NCBI GenBank assembly: GCA_944739405.2
Contig: OX123199.2
Location: 2,841,898-2,905,897 of the forward strand
DNA from: Euclidia mi
Taxonomy: Eukaryota; Arthropoda; Insecta; Lepidoptera; Erebidae
Direction: 5' to 3'
DNA length: 64,000 bases
In this document: piece by piece, positions 41,661 to 52,935 of the stretch
Position numbering within the stretch: position 1 is the stretch's first letter
Layout of the letters: every line of letters starts with the position of its first letter
Notes under the pieces: generated by a model
Told to the model about the DNA's origin: nothing
Seen by the model: only the letters and a program-made list of their open reading frames with translations
Database searches by the model: none
Translations under genes and position numbers: made by a program

Positions 41661-43256
41661 TTGCCCCCACTGACCTCCAGTTAACTGAGTTACTAAAGAC
41701 AACTGAAAATTTTAGTAATTCAATTAAGATGGAGTTCGGTGTGGATAAATGTGCGGTCATGCATGTAAAGCGAGGCAGGAGTGTGGAATCTGATGGTATA
41801 ATGCTTTCAGATTTCACACAACTTAGATCTCTCTCTGCAACCGAAACCTACAAATATCTGGGTATGTCGCAGGCATTAGACATTGATGACGCGGGCATGA
41901 AACAGGCGTTACAGGTACGTTTCTTTGGCCGCCTGAAGAAAATCTTAAAAAGCTTTTTATCAGGTGGAAATAAGGTGCGTGCCTGTAACGGTTGGGCCAT
42001 GCCGGTCTTAATGTACTCCTTCGGCATACTCAGATGGACTCAAACAGAATTGGACGCCTTGGATCGGAAAGTTCGCTGTCTACTCACGACATACCGGATG
42101 CATCACCCGCGTTCGTCGGTGATGAGATTGTACATCCCGCGTAAGTGTGGGGGTCGTGGCTTCCTAAGTGCCAAGACTCTCCATAATCGCGAGGTGTGAA
42201 ATCTCAGAGAATACTTTCTAAACACTAACGCGGGGATGCACCGAGATGTGGTCGCTGTAGACAGTGGGCTTACCCCGCTGGGTCTGGCGAAAGAGAACTG
42301 GCGCAAACCTGTCGTACTTGGTGTAGAAGAACGCAGGGAGGTATGGAAAGGTAAAGAGCTGCATGGACGATTTTACCGGGCCTTGCATGGGCCCGACGTA
42401 GATTTTTCAGCATCGGTGTCCTGGCTGCGTTTTGGCAATCTTTTCGCCGAAACAGAAGGTTTTGTGTTTGCAAATATGGACGAAGTTATCATGACGAACA
42501 ACTACCGGAAGTATATTCTGAGGGATGGGACGGTCGACATATGTCGGGCATGTCACCAGCCTGGTGAGTCGCTCAGACATATAGTATCCGGTTGTTCTCG
42601 TCTTGCCAACGGCGAGTATTTGCATAGACACAACCAAGTAGCCAGGATTGTCCACCAGCAACTTGCCTTAAAGTACCAACTTGTCGACTCTGAAATACCG
42701 TACTACAGGTATGTGCCCGACCCAGTTCTTGAAAATGGTCGTTCTACTCTGTATTGGGATCGGTCTATCATTACTGACAGAACTATTGTGGCTAACAAGC
42801 CGGACATAGTGGTGATAGACCGATTAGAGCGCCTTGCAATGATCATCGACGTCACCATACCCCATGACGAGAATCTCGTGAAAGCCGAAAAAGATAAACA
42901 AATGAAGTATTTGGACCTGGCTCACGAGATTGTCGACATGTGGGATGTTGACTCGGCGATCATTGTACCGATAGTCGTGACCGTAAATGGTCTTATTGCC
43001 AAGAGCCTCAACCACCACCTCAAGAGGCTCTCGTTAGACGGCTGGATCAAGTCCTCTATACAGAAGGCAGTATTGCTGGACACGACACGCATCGTACGGA
43101 GGTTCCTTTCTCTGGAGCCCTAACCACCGGTAGCTTGGTCCCTGTACCCGATGCCGGTGGGTCTCCGTGGTCCCATTTTATATATTTAATTTATTTTTTA
43201 TTGTAATATTTAAGTATGTAAAATGTGATAATGAGAGCAATATTTAATAAACGGAA
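41661..43256 (+). pseudogene. Dong-like copy C, 5'-truncated, one nonsense codon
   Basis: The copy begins just after the RT catalytic box ('ttgcccccactgacctccag'). The frame 41,729-42,199 covers the thumb and ends in TGA at 42,197-42,199 where copies A and D have TAC. The same frame reopens and runs to 43,123 with an intact finger and nuclease core. The TAA tract at 43,257-43,267 leads into copy D. Confidence 0.8.
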
Positions 43257-43267
43257 TAATAATAATA

Positions 43268-46200
43268 CCTAGCAACACGTCAACAAGACGACATACATTT
43301 TTTCCTCGAATATTTATATTTGTTTTATATCAAAGTTTGGGATTCATATATATATATATACTACAAACAGGACTTCTATACATGATAAACATGTTACTAA
43401 ATCAAGAAACCAAAATCAAGATACCATTTAATGAATTAAGAAAAGTATCTACAAAACATTCAAGATGACAACTAACGTCAATGACATATCAACAAAGAAA
43501 ATTGTAAATAAACACTATAACATAAATACAACGAGGAAATGAGATGTTGACGAGGGCTAGAGCTACTGTTGCACGTAATACACCCCCGGACTCGTCGCTC
43601 AGCTCCGCCTCGCAGCCGACGGCACCCACAACAGAGTTGTCGGCAATCACAGAGGCGTCGAGCTCGTCGAGCGACGAGTATTTCTCCCCGCCGACGTCGC
43701 CAACACCTGTATGCCGCTGTGGGAGAGGCCGGCCACCGCTACGCTTGGGACCCCGAGACCCACCGGTTTCGAACAGGGCCCCCGCTGCCGGTGGTAATGT
43801 GCACCGCATGAAATGGACTAAATCCATGAACGAAAACGTCATGCGGGCATATTTTGTGGCTACAGAGGGAGGTACCAACCTTACGGCGTATCGTGACCGC
43901 ATGCTGCCTCTGTTTCAGGCCTTGGAACCGGCTGTCAACGTTTCGGCACAGCGACTGTCGGATCAAGTGCGGGCTATCCAGCGAGGCCGCCTGCTGGATA
44001 ACGACGCACTTGAGAGGCTACGCTCTGGCTTACAACGTAGCCCTCCTATCACTTCTACGTGTAGCGATACACAAGTTTCAAATGTTGTCACAACGCAAAG
44101 GACTGTTGAAGAGGTGCATAGTAGGGATACATAAGTAAGTACCCAGTACATAGATGAATTAAGGAGTACTTTGGAATGCACTATTCGGGAATATCGTTTT
44201 GTGAATAGAGCAGATAGGCCCCGCTTACCACGTTTGCCCACGCACAAGAAAAATATAGCGCTGGTGTGTGCCCTGGATTCACTATTGTCCACGTATTTAG
44301 ACAATAGTGAAGATCTTAGCGATACCCACTCGATTCTGTACTGTGCGGCTGTTACAGCGTGTCGAGTGGCAGGTATTAAAATACCAAATGGTAGTAATTC
44401 TGCCCCTCGAACCAATGCTGTACCGGCCTGGCAGTGCAGGATTGAGCGTCGTATCGCTGAGACCAGGGCGCTCATCGGAAAGCTAATTTGCTTCAGGTCG
44501 GGCAATACAAGACCGAGAGTGATGCGTTTTGTGACTCAGGCGTTCTCTGGCACGGGCCTTATTCGCCAAGAATACGAGTCACGAGTCACAGAACGCATCG
44601 ACTACCTGAAGCAAAAAGTTTGTGCGTGGGCAAACCGTATAAGACGGTACAAAAAGCGGGTGGACCCATACACCCAGAATAGGGCATTCCAAAAAGATGA
44701 AAGGTACCCACCTTTCATCTTTATATAGAAGTTAGATATAGAAGTTGGGAGCGAACCAATTCAGGTGTGGATGATGGGCGTCTGCCAGATGTTGAGGCAA
44801 CGAACGCTTTCTGGCGCAGCATTTGGTCGATGCCCATTAGCCACACTGAAGGTGATTGGTTTGGGGATGTTAAGCGAGCATGTGAGGGAATACCCCAAAT
44901 GCAGCGCGTAGCCATAGAAACAACAGATGTAGCTTGTGCAGTCCGTTCGTTATCTAACTGGAAATCAGCGGGACCGGACGGACTGCACAACTTCTGGTTG
45001 AAGTGGCTACGTAGTGCCCATGCTCGGTTGGCATCCCAATTCCAGGCATCTTTGGAATCGGGCTCGATCCCAACTTTTATGACAACTGGTCTCACTCACC
45101 TGCTCTTTAAGTCAGGTTGTACCACGGACCTCAAAAATTATAGACCAATTACGTGTCTAACGACTATATATAAACTTCTTACATCCATTTTGAGGACTAA
45201 GATGTTATCACATATTAGAAATAATAACATCATGTCAGTGGCTCAAAATGGATGTAAGAATGGGGCCCGTGATACAAAAGAGCTACTCCTCTTTGACATG
45301 GCCATTAGCCAGCAGGTGCACCGTAACCGAAAGTATCTGGCTACATGCTGGATAGATTACAAGAAGGCCTTCGACTCCGTGCCACATACATGGCTCTTGA
45401 GGGTGCTGGAGTTATATAAAGTCGATATAACTCTATGCGCCTTCTTGAAGGCATGTATGGGACAGTGGAGTGCGGTCCTACCCTATCCAGGATGTCGGCA
45501 GATTCGCGATTGCGGTGCTCCTCTTAAGATCGAACGGGGTATATTCCAGGGTGACAGTTTGAGTCCCTTGTGGTTTTGTCTAGCTCTGAATCCTCTCAGC
45601 ACTTTGCTAGAGGGGTCTGGGTTAGGCTATCGGCTGCAGCGTAGGGGTCAAGTTATCTCCCACCTCTTTTATATGGATGACCAGAAGTTAATTGCCCCCT
45701 CCACTTTCCAATTGACAGCGTTACTAAAAGTAACTGAAACTTTTAGTGATTCTATCAAGATGGAATTTGGTGTGGGTAAATGTGCGGTCATGCATGTAAA
45801 ACGAGGTGGGATTGTGAAATCTGAGGGTATAGAGCTTTCAGATTCCACACAACTTAGATCTCTATCTGTGGCCGAGACCTACAAGTATCTGGGTATGTCG
45901 CAGGCCTTAGGTATTGCTGAGACTGCCATGAAACAATCATTGCGGGAGCGCTTCTTGGGCCGCCTGAAGAAAATACTGAGAAGTTTTTTATCAGGCGGCA
46001 ACAGGGTGCGTGCCTATAATGGTTGGGCCATGCCAGTCTTAGCATACTCCTTCGGCATACTCAGATGGACTCAATCAGAACTGGAAGCCCTGGACAGAAA
46101 GGTCCGTTGTCTATTGACTGAATATCGGATGCATCACCTGCGGTCATCAGTAATGAGGTTGTACATCCCGCGGAAATGTGGTGGTCGTGGTTTCTTAAGT

Positions 46201-47279
46201 GCTAAGGACCTCCACAACCGCGAGGTGTACAATCTTAGAGAATATTTTCTTAAGGCTGATACGGGTGTGCATCGTGATATTGTTGCTGTAGACAACGGAC
46301 TTACCCCGTTGGGTCTGGCAAAAGAGAGCTGGCGCAAACCTGTTGTACTTAGTACTGAAGAGCGCAGGGAAGTATGGAAAGGCAAAGAGTTGCATGGACG
46401 TTTTTATCGGGCCTTGCATGGGCCCGATGTAGACCTCATGTCATCAGTAGCCTGGCTACGGTTTGGTGATTTATTTGCAGAGACCGAAGGTTTTGTTTGT
46501 GCAATTATGGACGAAGTTGTCATGACGAACAACTACCGTAAGTATATTCTGAAGGATGGGACTGTTGACATATGTCGGGCGTGTCACCAGCCCGGCGAAT
46601 CCCTCAGACATATAGTTTCCGGTTGTTCTCGTCTTGCCAACGGTGAGTACTTGCACAGGCACAATCAAGTAGCCAGGATCGTCCATCAGCAGCTTGCCTT
46701 AAAATATGACCTTGTACCCTTTGAAGTACCGTACTACAGGTATGTGCCCGATCCAGTTCTCGAAAATGGTCGTGCCACTATGTACTGGGATCGATCTATC
46801 ATCACCGATAGGACTATCGTGGCTAACAAGCCCGATATTGTGGTGATAGATCGATCAGAACGCCTTGCAATGATCGTTGATGTTACTATCCCCCATGACG
46901 AGAATCTCGTGAAAGCCGAAAAAGATAAGGAAATCAAGTATTTGGACCTAGCTCACGAGATTGTCGACATGTGGGATGTGGACTCGGCGATCATTGCACC
47001 GATAGTCGTGTCAGTTAATGGTCTCATTGCCAAGAGCCTCGACCACCATCTCAAGAGGCTCTCGTTAGACGGCTGGATCAAGTCCTCTATACAGAAGGCA
47101 GTATTGTTGGACACGACGCGCATAGTTCGGAGGTTCCTCTCTCTGGAGCCCTAACCACCGGTAGCTTGGTCCCTGTACCCGATACCGGTGGGTCTCCGTG
47201 GTCCTATTTTATATGGTTAATTTTTTTATTTATTTAAGTGTATAAAATTCTACCATGAGAAAAGACGTATATAAAGAGG
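43268..47279 (+). pseudogene. Dong-like copy D, full length but broken twice
   Basis: The coding part starts at ATG 43,544. The first break is TAA at 44,132-44,134 (CAA in copy A). The second is at 44,703-44,745, where 'aaagatgaaaggt' is followed by its inverted copy 'acccacctttcatcttt' and a partial repeat of 'tatagaagtt', bringing in a stop at 44,726. The frame 44,767-47,154 then runs intact through the RT (YMDD present, with Q in place of L after it), finger and nuclease. Unlike copy A it keeps the full TTGLTHLLFKSG block. The 3' end is 'ataaagagga' before AAT repeats. Confidence 0.85.
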
Positions 47280-47282
47280 AAT

Positions 47283-47465
47283 AATAATATTCTACCACAT
47301 ACACACATCACCATCTAGTCCCAAACTAAGCAGAGCTTGTACTATGGGTACTAGATAATGGATAAACATACATCTATACTTTTTTTTTTGTAAATACATA
47401 CATATTATACATAGAAACACCCAGACCAAGACAAGCATCCATGTTCATGCACACAAATGTAACTA
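47283..47465 (-). repeat. SINE fragment, reverse orientation
   Basis: From 'attctaccacatacacacat' to 'gttcatgcacacaaatgt' this matches the SINE at 32,467-32,755, but the tRNA-like head is missing. Its AAT-rich tail abuts the 3' end of Dong copy D. Confidence 0.6.
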
Positions 47466-47468
47466 TAA

Positions 47469-48006
47469 CGATTTTGATTCGAGCGTGAGGCAAAGTAGCT
47501 TTTAATTTTTCAATTTTCAGTGCCACGAATTGACATTGTTCAGCCACAAATTTTTAACATTCGAATTTTACTGTGCTCTGTCTCTTTCACATGCATATAA
47601 AAAGTGAGTGAAAAAACAAACCCCTTCGAATTCGAAATTCGAATTTGGTTTTCGACCTCAAAGAAAACACCTACGGCAACGCAAAAAAAAAGATATTTGT
47701 AACAAAGAAATTACTTTTTCACCTCAGCAGCTCAAACATGCCACTTTTGCTGCGAGTCAACAGTGAACAAAACGCGATTTTGATTCGAGCGTGAGTAAAA
47801 GTAGCTTTTTAATTTTTCAATCTTCAGTGCCACGAATTGACATTGTTCAGCCATAAATTTGAAAACATTCGAATTTTACTGTGCTCTGTCTCTTTCACGT
47901 GCATATAAAAAGTGAGTGAAAAACAAACCCCTTCGAATTCAAAATTCGATTTTGGAATTCGACCTCAAAGAAAACACCTACGGCAACGCAAAAAAAAAAG
48001 AATAAA
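47469..48006. repeat. Tandem direct repeat, period about 303 bp
   Basis: Two units start at 'cgattttgattcgagcgtga' (47,469 and 47,772) and end at 'cacctacggcaacgcaaaaa'. They differ by scattered substitutions and small gaps. Each includes a short inverted 'ttcgaattcgaaattcgaa' motif. I do not recognise the family. 48,007-48,413 is AT-rich and unassigned. Confidence 0.65.
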
Positions 48007-48413
48007 GAAATTACTTTTTTTTATATGTTATTGTTTACATGTTTAATTTATTATTGGATTTTAATAAAAATAAGTCTAATTAATAGTATAAAATTAGTAT
48101 TTAACCAATACATTTTTATTTAGAATTACAACAATGATACATTTGAAAAATAAACATCAGGGACGCGGTATTAAAACGCGATTTAAAAAAGTAGCGGGAA
48201 TAAAAATTTCGCTGATGCTGATACAGTAGGTATAGCGTAACGTGTTAAATTAATATTAATATATAAAATAATCTAAAAAGAGTGAAACTAGCGATGATGA
48301 CTGTACTTTAACACCAGAAGAGTTAAATCAACAAGTGATTATGCAGAATTCAATCTATTCCTGTTCATTTATATGTCTCCTAAGTAATATGTGTTCTCAC
48401 TGCTGTGGTGAAA

Positions 48414-48603
48414 AGTTATGTGTGCTACACGAGAGCAAAGTTTTTTGTATCTCGTGCTGTTGAGTCCCTCACCACGCTCAGGATTCTAACTTTGATTCAC
48501 TCGCTACGCTCGTGAATCAATCATAGAATCCTTCGCTTGCTCGGGACTCAAAATCAGCACTCGAAACAAAAAACAACTTTGCTCTCTTGTTGCACAAATA
48601 ACT
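48414..48603. repeat. 190-bp imperfect palindrome (foldback element)
   Basis: The left arm 'agttatgtgtgctacacgag...gagcaaagttttttg' and right arm 'acaaaaaacaactttgctctc...gcacaaataact' are complementary over about 85 bp with mismatches and small gaps, around a centre near 'cactcgctacgctcgtga'. A transcript would fold into a long hairpin. No protein is encoded. Confidence 0.65.
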
Positions 48604-49335
48604 ATTATTTGTGCAAAGCCATCTCGGTTGTTGTGAAGACACTAGCACGTATGACCGGTAATCTTTATACTTAGCGTATCTGGTTTCATGTGTTTCTTAT
48701 AATTAGGAAAACATATGATCATGGTCTTAGTTTTAGAGTAGTTTATGATAATGTCGTTATCATGTGCCTATTTAATTATAATGCATTGGAAATCTGCCTG
48801 CAAGTAGGTTTGTGCGTCAGTCATGTTTTTAGATAAGTATAGTAAGTACATATATGACATTCAAGACTGTATCACGTTAATTACATGCATTAAGTACCCA
48901 ACAGGACCGAAAACCGAATCGGTTGGAACACCAAGGTTTACAGTTATCTCTGTACATGTTGTGCCATCTATTAGTGTCCGAAGGAACCTCTTCACATTCA
49001 CATCTTGTATAGTAGTATTAAATAAATAAATAGTTTAAAAACACTAGTAAAACACGCATCTATAAATGCACGTAAAAACAAAAAATAAATTATGCATCGT
49101 TCAAGTTTTCTCCATTTCTGGGCTGAAGTGTAAACTATGTGCTTTAAATTATAATATTTGTTTGTAAAAGCGTGGGGCGCTGGAACAGGAAAGACTTTAT
49201 TGTTAACAAATACTAATACTAGCTTCCTGGCAGAAGCTGCATGAGGTCGCAAAAGAGCATAGCATGTATGCCGCCAAAAAGTTACTAAACGGAACCAAAG
49301 ATATCTTGTCCACGAACAAGAGCTCTACATATATT
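48604..49335. other. Unassigned stretch
   Basis: No gene or repeat family is recognised. The open frames at 48,823-49,029 and 48,998-49,252 lack motifs and a sensible context. Confidence 0.35.
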
Positions 49336-49339
49336 TTAA

Positions 49340-50265
49340 AACTAGCTGTGCCTGCGGCTACGCCCGCGTGGAAGTCTGTATCCTTTAAGTATCCCTTTCT
49401 GTGGCCTCGATAATGTAAAATAACTTAATCGCGAAAGTTTGTGAGGATGGAATAGGTACATCATTACAAACTTTCGCTTTTATAATACGTAGGTAGGTCC
49501 TATCTCTTACACGCAAAAACTACTGAACGGCAACTGATCGAATTGTTGGTTAAAATTTGCAGTTATAATGTAATTCAGAATTTGGAACACATAGGCACAA
49601 CATAAAAATATCGTGTGTTTTAATCCAGCTAGTTCTTGTTGTGAGCAAGTCGGCAAAAGTACCGCTTATAGAAAATAATAATTTTAAGTAATACCCCTAG
49701 ATAGCACCACTGGCAAAATTAAAAGTCGGTGTTAAGATCCAGCGCTGACAATATAAATATTAGAAAAGAAGTTAAAACAAGTTTTTGCCCAAATTGAGTC
49801 CGAATCACTTGATTACCAATGCGGGTATATGTATATTTTAAATTGCGATAACTTTTGATAGAATAAACGGATTCTGATAAACTAAGACTAAATGTTCACC
49901 AAAGACACAAACTATGCGTTTGTCACTATCTCGATACAAGCAATTTAGTGTGTTGCTTGAATCCAAGTCTATTAAATTTATTGAATGACCCTGCTAGGCT
50001 CCCATAGGTGATAGCGTGATGATTGTTGTCCAAGATTGTAATCGGGTCTTCAGGCAATAAATTGGTGAAAACCGCATCAAAATCCGTTCACTGGTTATTG
50101 CGTGATGATTTAACAAACATACAGACAGACAGACAGACAGACAATAATTTCAAAAAAAAATTGCTTTGTGTTCTATATCGATAACATGTCACAATCCAAT
50201 TGATATTTCGCAAAAATATTCAATGTACAGACAAAGTGCTCTTTGAGTTTTATTATAGTATAGAT
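49340..50265. repeat. Dispersed lepidopteran repeat remnant with (CAGA)n
   Basis: 'aactagctgtgcctgcggct' with 'gcccgcgtggaagtct' at the start, and (CAGA)n at 50,120-50,144 followed by 'ttgagttttattatagtata' at the end, are motifs I associate with widespread lepidopteran repeats. No coding sequence is preserved, and class and boundaries are uncertain. Confidence 0.4.
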
Positions 50266-50278
50266 TTATACATTATGG

Positions 50279-50752
50279 TAAAATTAGTTAGCTTAGATTC
50301 CATTACATAGTTATTTACATACATGTCGAGTTCCAGTTCATATCTTCCAGCTGCATCATCAGATCAGTTCGACAGTACCATATTATTGTATTGTCATCAG
50401 AACTACATACAGCTGCCAATTTTCATTACGCTACGACCCTTGGAAGATAGTTAAATTAGTTAGCTTAGATTCCGTTACATGTTACATACACGATGACCTA
50501 ATAAAAGCATGTTAAAAACATAGTTATTTTGAAATCACAGACAGACACTTAAATTTCATTTATATGTATAGATAAGTGGAAGAAGTAAATACTCGGTATC
50601 GCGAAAACAGTGCCACCTACCGGGTCAAATTGTGGTTATATGTAGCGCTATAAAGTCCTCTACATTCTTACGCTACGACCCTTGGAAGATGGTTAAATTA
50701 GTTAGCTTAGATTCCCTTACATATATACGACGACCTAATAAAAGCGTGTTAA
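50279..50752. repeat. Three direct repeats of a 50-80 bp unit
   Basis: 'aaattagttagcttagattc' followed by 'c.ttacat' occurs near 50,283, 50,453 and 50,695. The last two copies also share 'acgacccttggaagat' before it and 'gacctaataaaagc' after it. No ORF is present. Confidence 0.6.
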
Positions 50753-50823
50753 AATAGAAAAAAGTAGTAGTTATTATATTATTAATATGGGAATTTAAAC
50801 TTTCGTCGTCATTTCAACTCATT

Positions 50824-50945
50824 TTAAATTATCTTTCGGAATATACCACGCACCTGAACATGGCGCTTGCAACAGAGCCGAAATATGGGCTACTCCAAAT
50901 AAAGGTACGTGGTATATAGTTATACCGAAAGACAATTTAAAATAA
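50824..50945. repeat. Short hairpin element (about 120 bp)
   Basis: The left arm 'aaattatctttcggaatata' plus 'ccacgcacct' is complementary to the right arm 'aggtacgtggtatatag' plus 'accgaaagacaattt'. The arrangement fits a small foldback or MITE-like element without a transposase. Confidence 0.55.
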
Positions 50946-50974
50946 ATTATAATTAGTATCCCTACAATGTCTCA

Positions 50975-51225
50975 CTGCCTCCTTGGTCCAGTGGCCTATG
51001 CATCTGCTGATCGGGATCTTGGGTGCGATTGCCAGATCGGGCAAGTGTTACTGAGTTTTCCAAAATCTCAGTAGTAGCTGCACGGAGTCCGGCAATGTGC
51101 TCGGTAACGGCAATAAGCTCGCCGCCTATCACTTGGTGGGACTTAAGGTGAAATTAATGTCGGTGCTAACATTTTAATTACACATCTGCCTACCCCTTTG
51201 GGGATACATGTGTAAGGATGTAAAA
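50975..51225 (+). repeat. tRNA-derived SINE, diverged
   Basis: This has 'cctccttggtccagtggcct' (head), 'ttgggtgcgattgccag' (degraded box B), 'ctcagtagtagctgcacgga' and 'gcctacccctttggggata'. The layout matches the SINE at 8,456, with more divergence. Confidence 0.55.
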
Positions 51226-52866
51226 TACATATATAATGTCTCAACCAAGGACAAAAGAAATTCAAATCTACATAAAGATAAATATCGCCAATTAGCGTAC
51301 TTTAGCAGCGTCTCGAAAACATTATGGAAAATTACATGTTACTTGCCATGTTTCTATAGCTGTTTAAGGGATCAATAACAATTTATTACTGGACGATGTT
51401 GACGTATTAGATGTAGACGTTAGATGTAGTACGCACAAAATATTCGAAAAGTTAATGGTGTGTGCCATAGACTTGAACCCGGGAACCTCTGCGTAGTTTG
51501 TTATGATCTCCAATTGGCTGTCGCTACCATACTATAATTATTTAAGACAAAAAATGGCAAGCAAGTGGCGTTCCGTTGTCTCTGCCTACCCCGGCGGGTA
51601 AAACCGTGAGTATATGTATGTATGTATTTTTAGAAAATCAACAAATATAATTATTTGATTACCCACTAAGCAATGAAGTTTTGGAATCGATAAATACATT
51701 TTATATCGTACAGGATGTATGTAAATTTCATCCACGCAGCGCCATCTAGTTGCCTGATTTGTAACTAAAAGTAAAAAAAATTGAAATTTTGGTGTTAGAC
51801 TGAAACATCATAAAAGGATCTGAACCAAATGTTAAATCTACAAAGGCTGCGTTTTTTATCATTTCTTAACCCCGCCCGCGCGGGACGTGAAAAATAAAAA
51901 ATGGCCGGTAGTGCAGGCTGCTTTACCTCTTGATCGAGCAACAGCGGACCGGCGTCATTATTTTACCTACTTATATCTCAGTTCGTTTTCAACGTATCAC
52001 AAAAATAATGACGGTTTTTGCATCCTTGAAATATGCTTAGAAAACTTATTATAGATATATGATGTATAATTACCTTTTCTCTGCAGTTCGTTGAAATAAA
52101 ACTCGAAAACATGAAAAAATCCTCTTCAATAAAACTTTTAACACACACTATCTCACAAATATTTAGCATTTTAGCAATTATTCACATCACTTTATATACC
52201 TTACTTAATGAATTATTGAATTTAATTAACAGTTAATATCAACTTCACTTATATTTTTATAAATCAACAAAAGTTTTAACAAATCATCGGAATACGAAAC
52301 GGCCGCCATAATCGCGCGCGAAACTGTGCCGACTTAGATACACTTTCGTAAATATCAAAACCATAAGTTTATTATTTTATCATTATTTACTCATTAGTTT
52401 GTGATAAATAAGAAAGGTAATGAGTAATAGAACCGACTTTTAACTACCTAATCTTACAAAACTGAAATGCGGACGGGTGTATTTACAACTTGCCGCCATT
52501 TTTGATAATGATATTTTGAAAATCATTTTTCGTTATAATTTATACAATGATCATATCTTAACTATATTTTATAGCAAACAAGATTAGTTGCCGAGTATAA
52601 TGACATATAATACATATAGTGAAATTACGAGATTGCGACGCTACACGTTTTTCAAAGCAGAGCTGTCGTCACTCTAACGCGCGCGAAATCGATCTTGTGG
52701 CAAACAATTTTCAGTCGTTATTATTGCAAAAAAAGTCTTAAAAATGACAACCAATTACAATGCAGAATTAAAAAGAATATTCATACTTTGCAATAGTGGA
52801 ACATAATCTTATTGGTAGAATTATTTTAACATCATTTCAAGTAGTGAAACATGGCGCTGTCGTTGC
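51226..52866. other. Unassigned stretch
   Basis: A reverse SINE tail sits near 51,580-51,630. The remainder, including the AT-rich 52,000-52,860, shows no supported gene. The frame 51,978-52,169 on the minus strand has no recognisable motif. Confidence 0.35.
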
Positions 52867-52935
52867 GGGACATACGTGTTTCCCGCAAGCGCTGGACGGA
52901 ACAAATTTTCCTGGGACATACGTATGTCCCGCCTG
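52867..52935. repeat. Nested palindromes around 'acatacgtatgt'
   Basis: 'gcgggacatacgtgtttcccgc' (52,866-52,887) and 'gggacatacgtatgtcccgc' (52,914-52,933) are two adjacent short hairpins sharing the 'gggacatacgt' core. Function unknown. Confidence 0.5.

Noticed and set aside
50118..50146. Short spaced repeats considered as a CRISPR-like array
   Set aside because: They are (CAGA)n microsatellite in an animal genome, without unique spacers.
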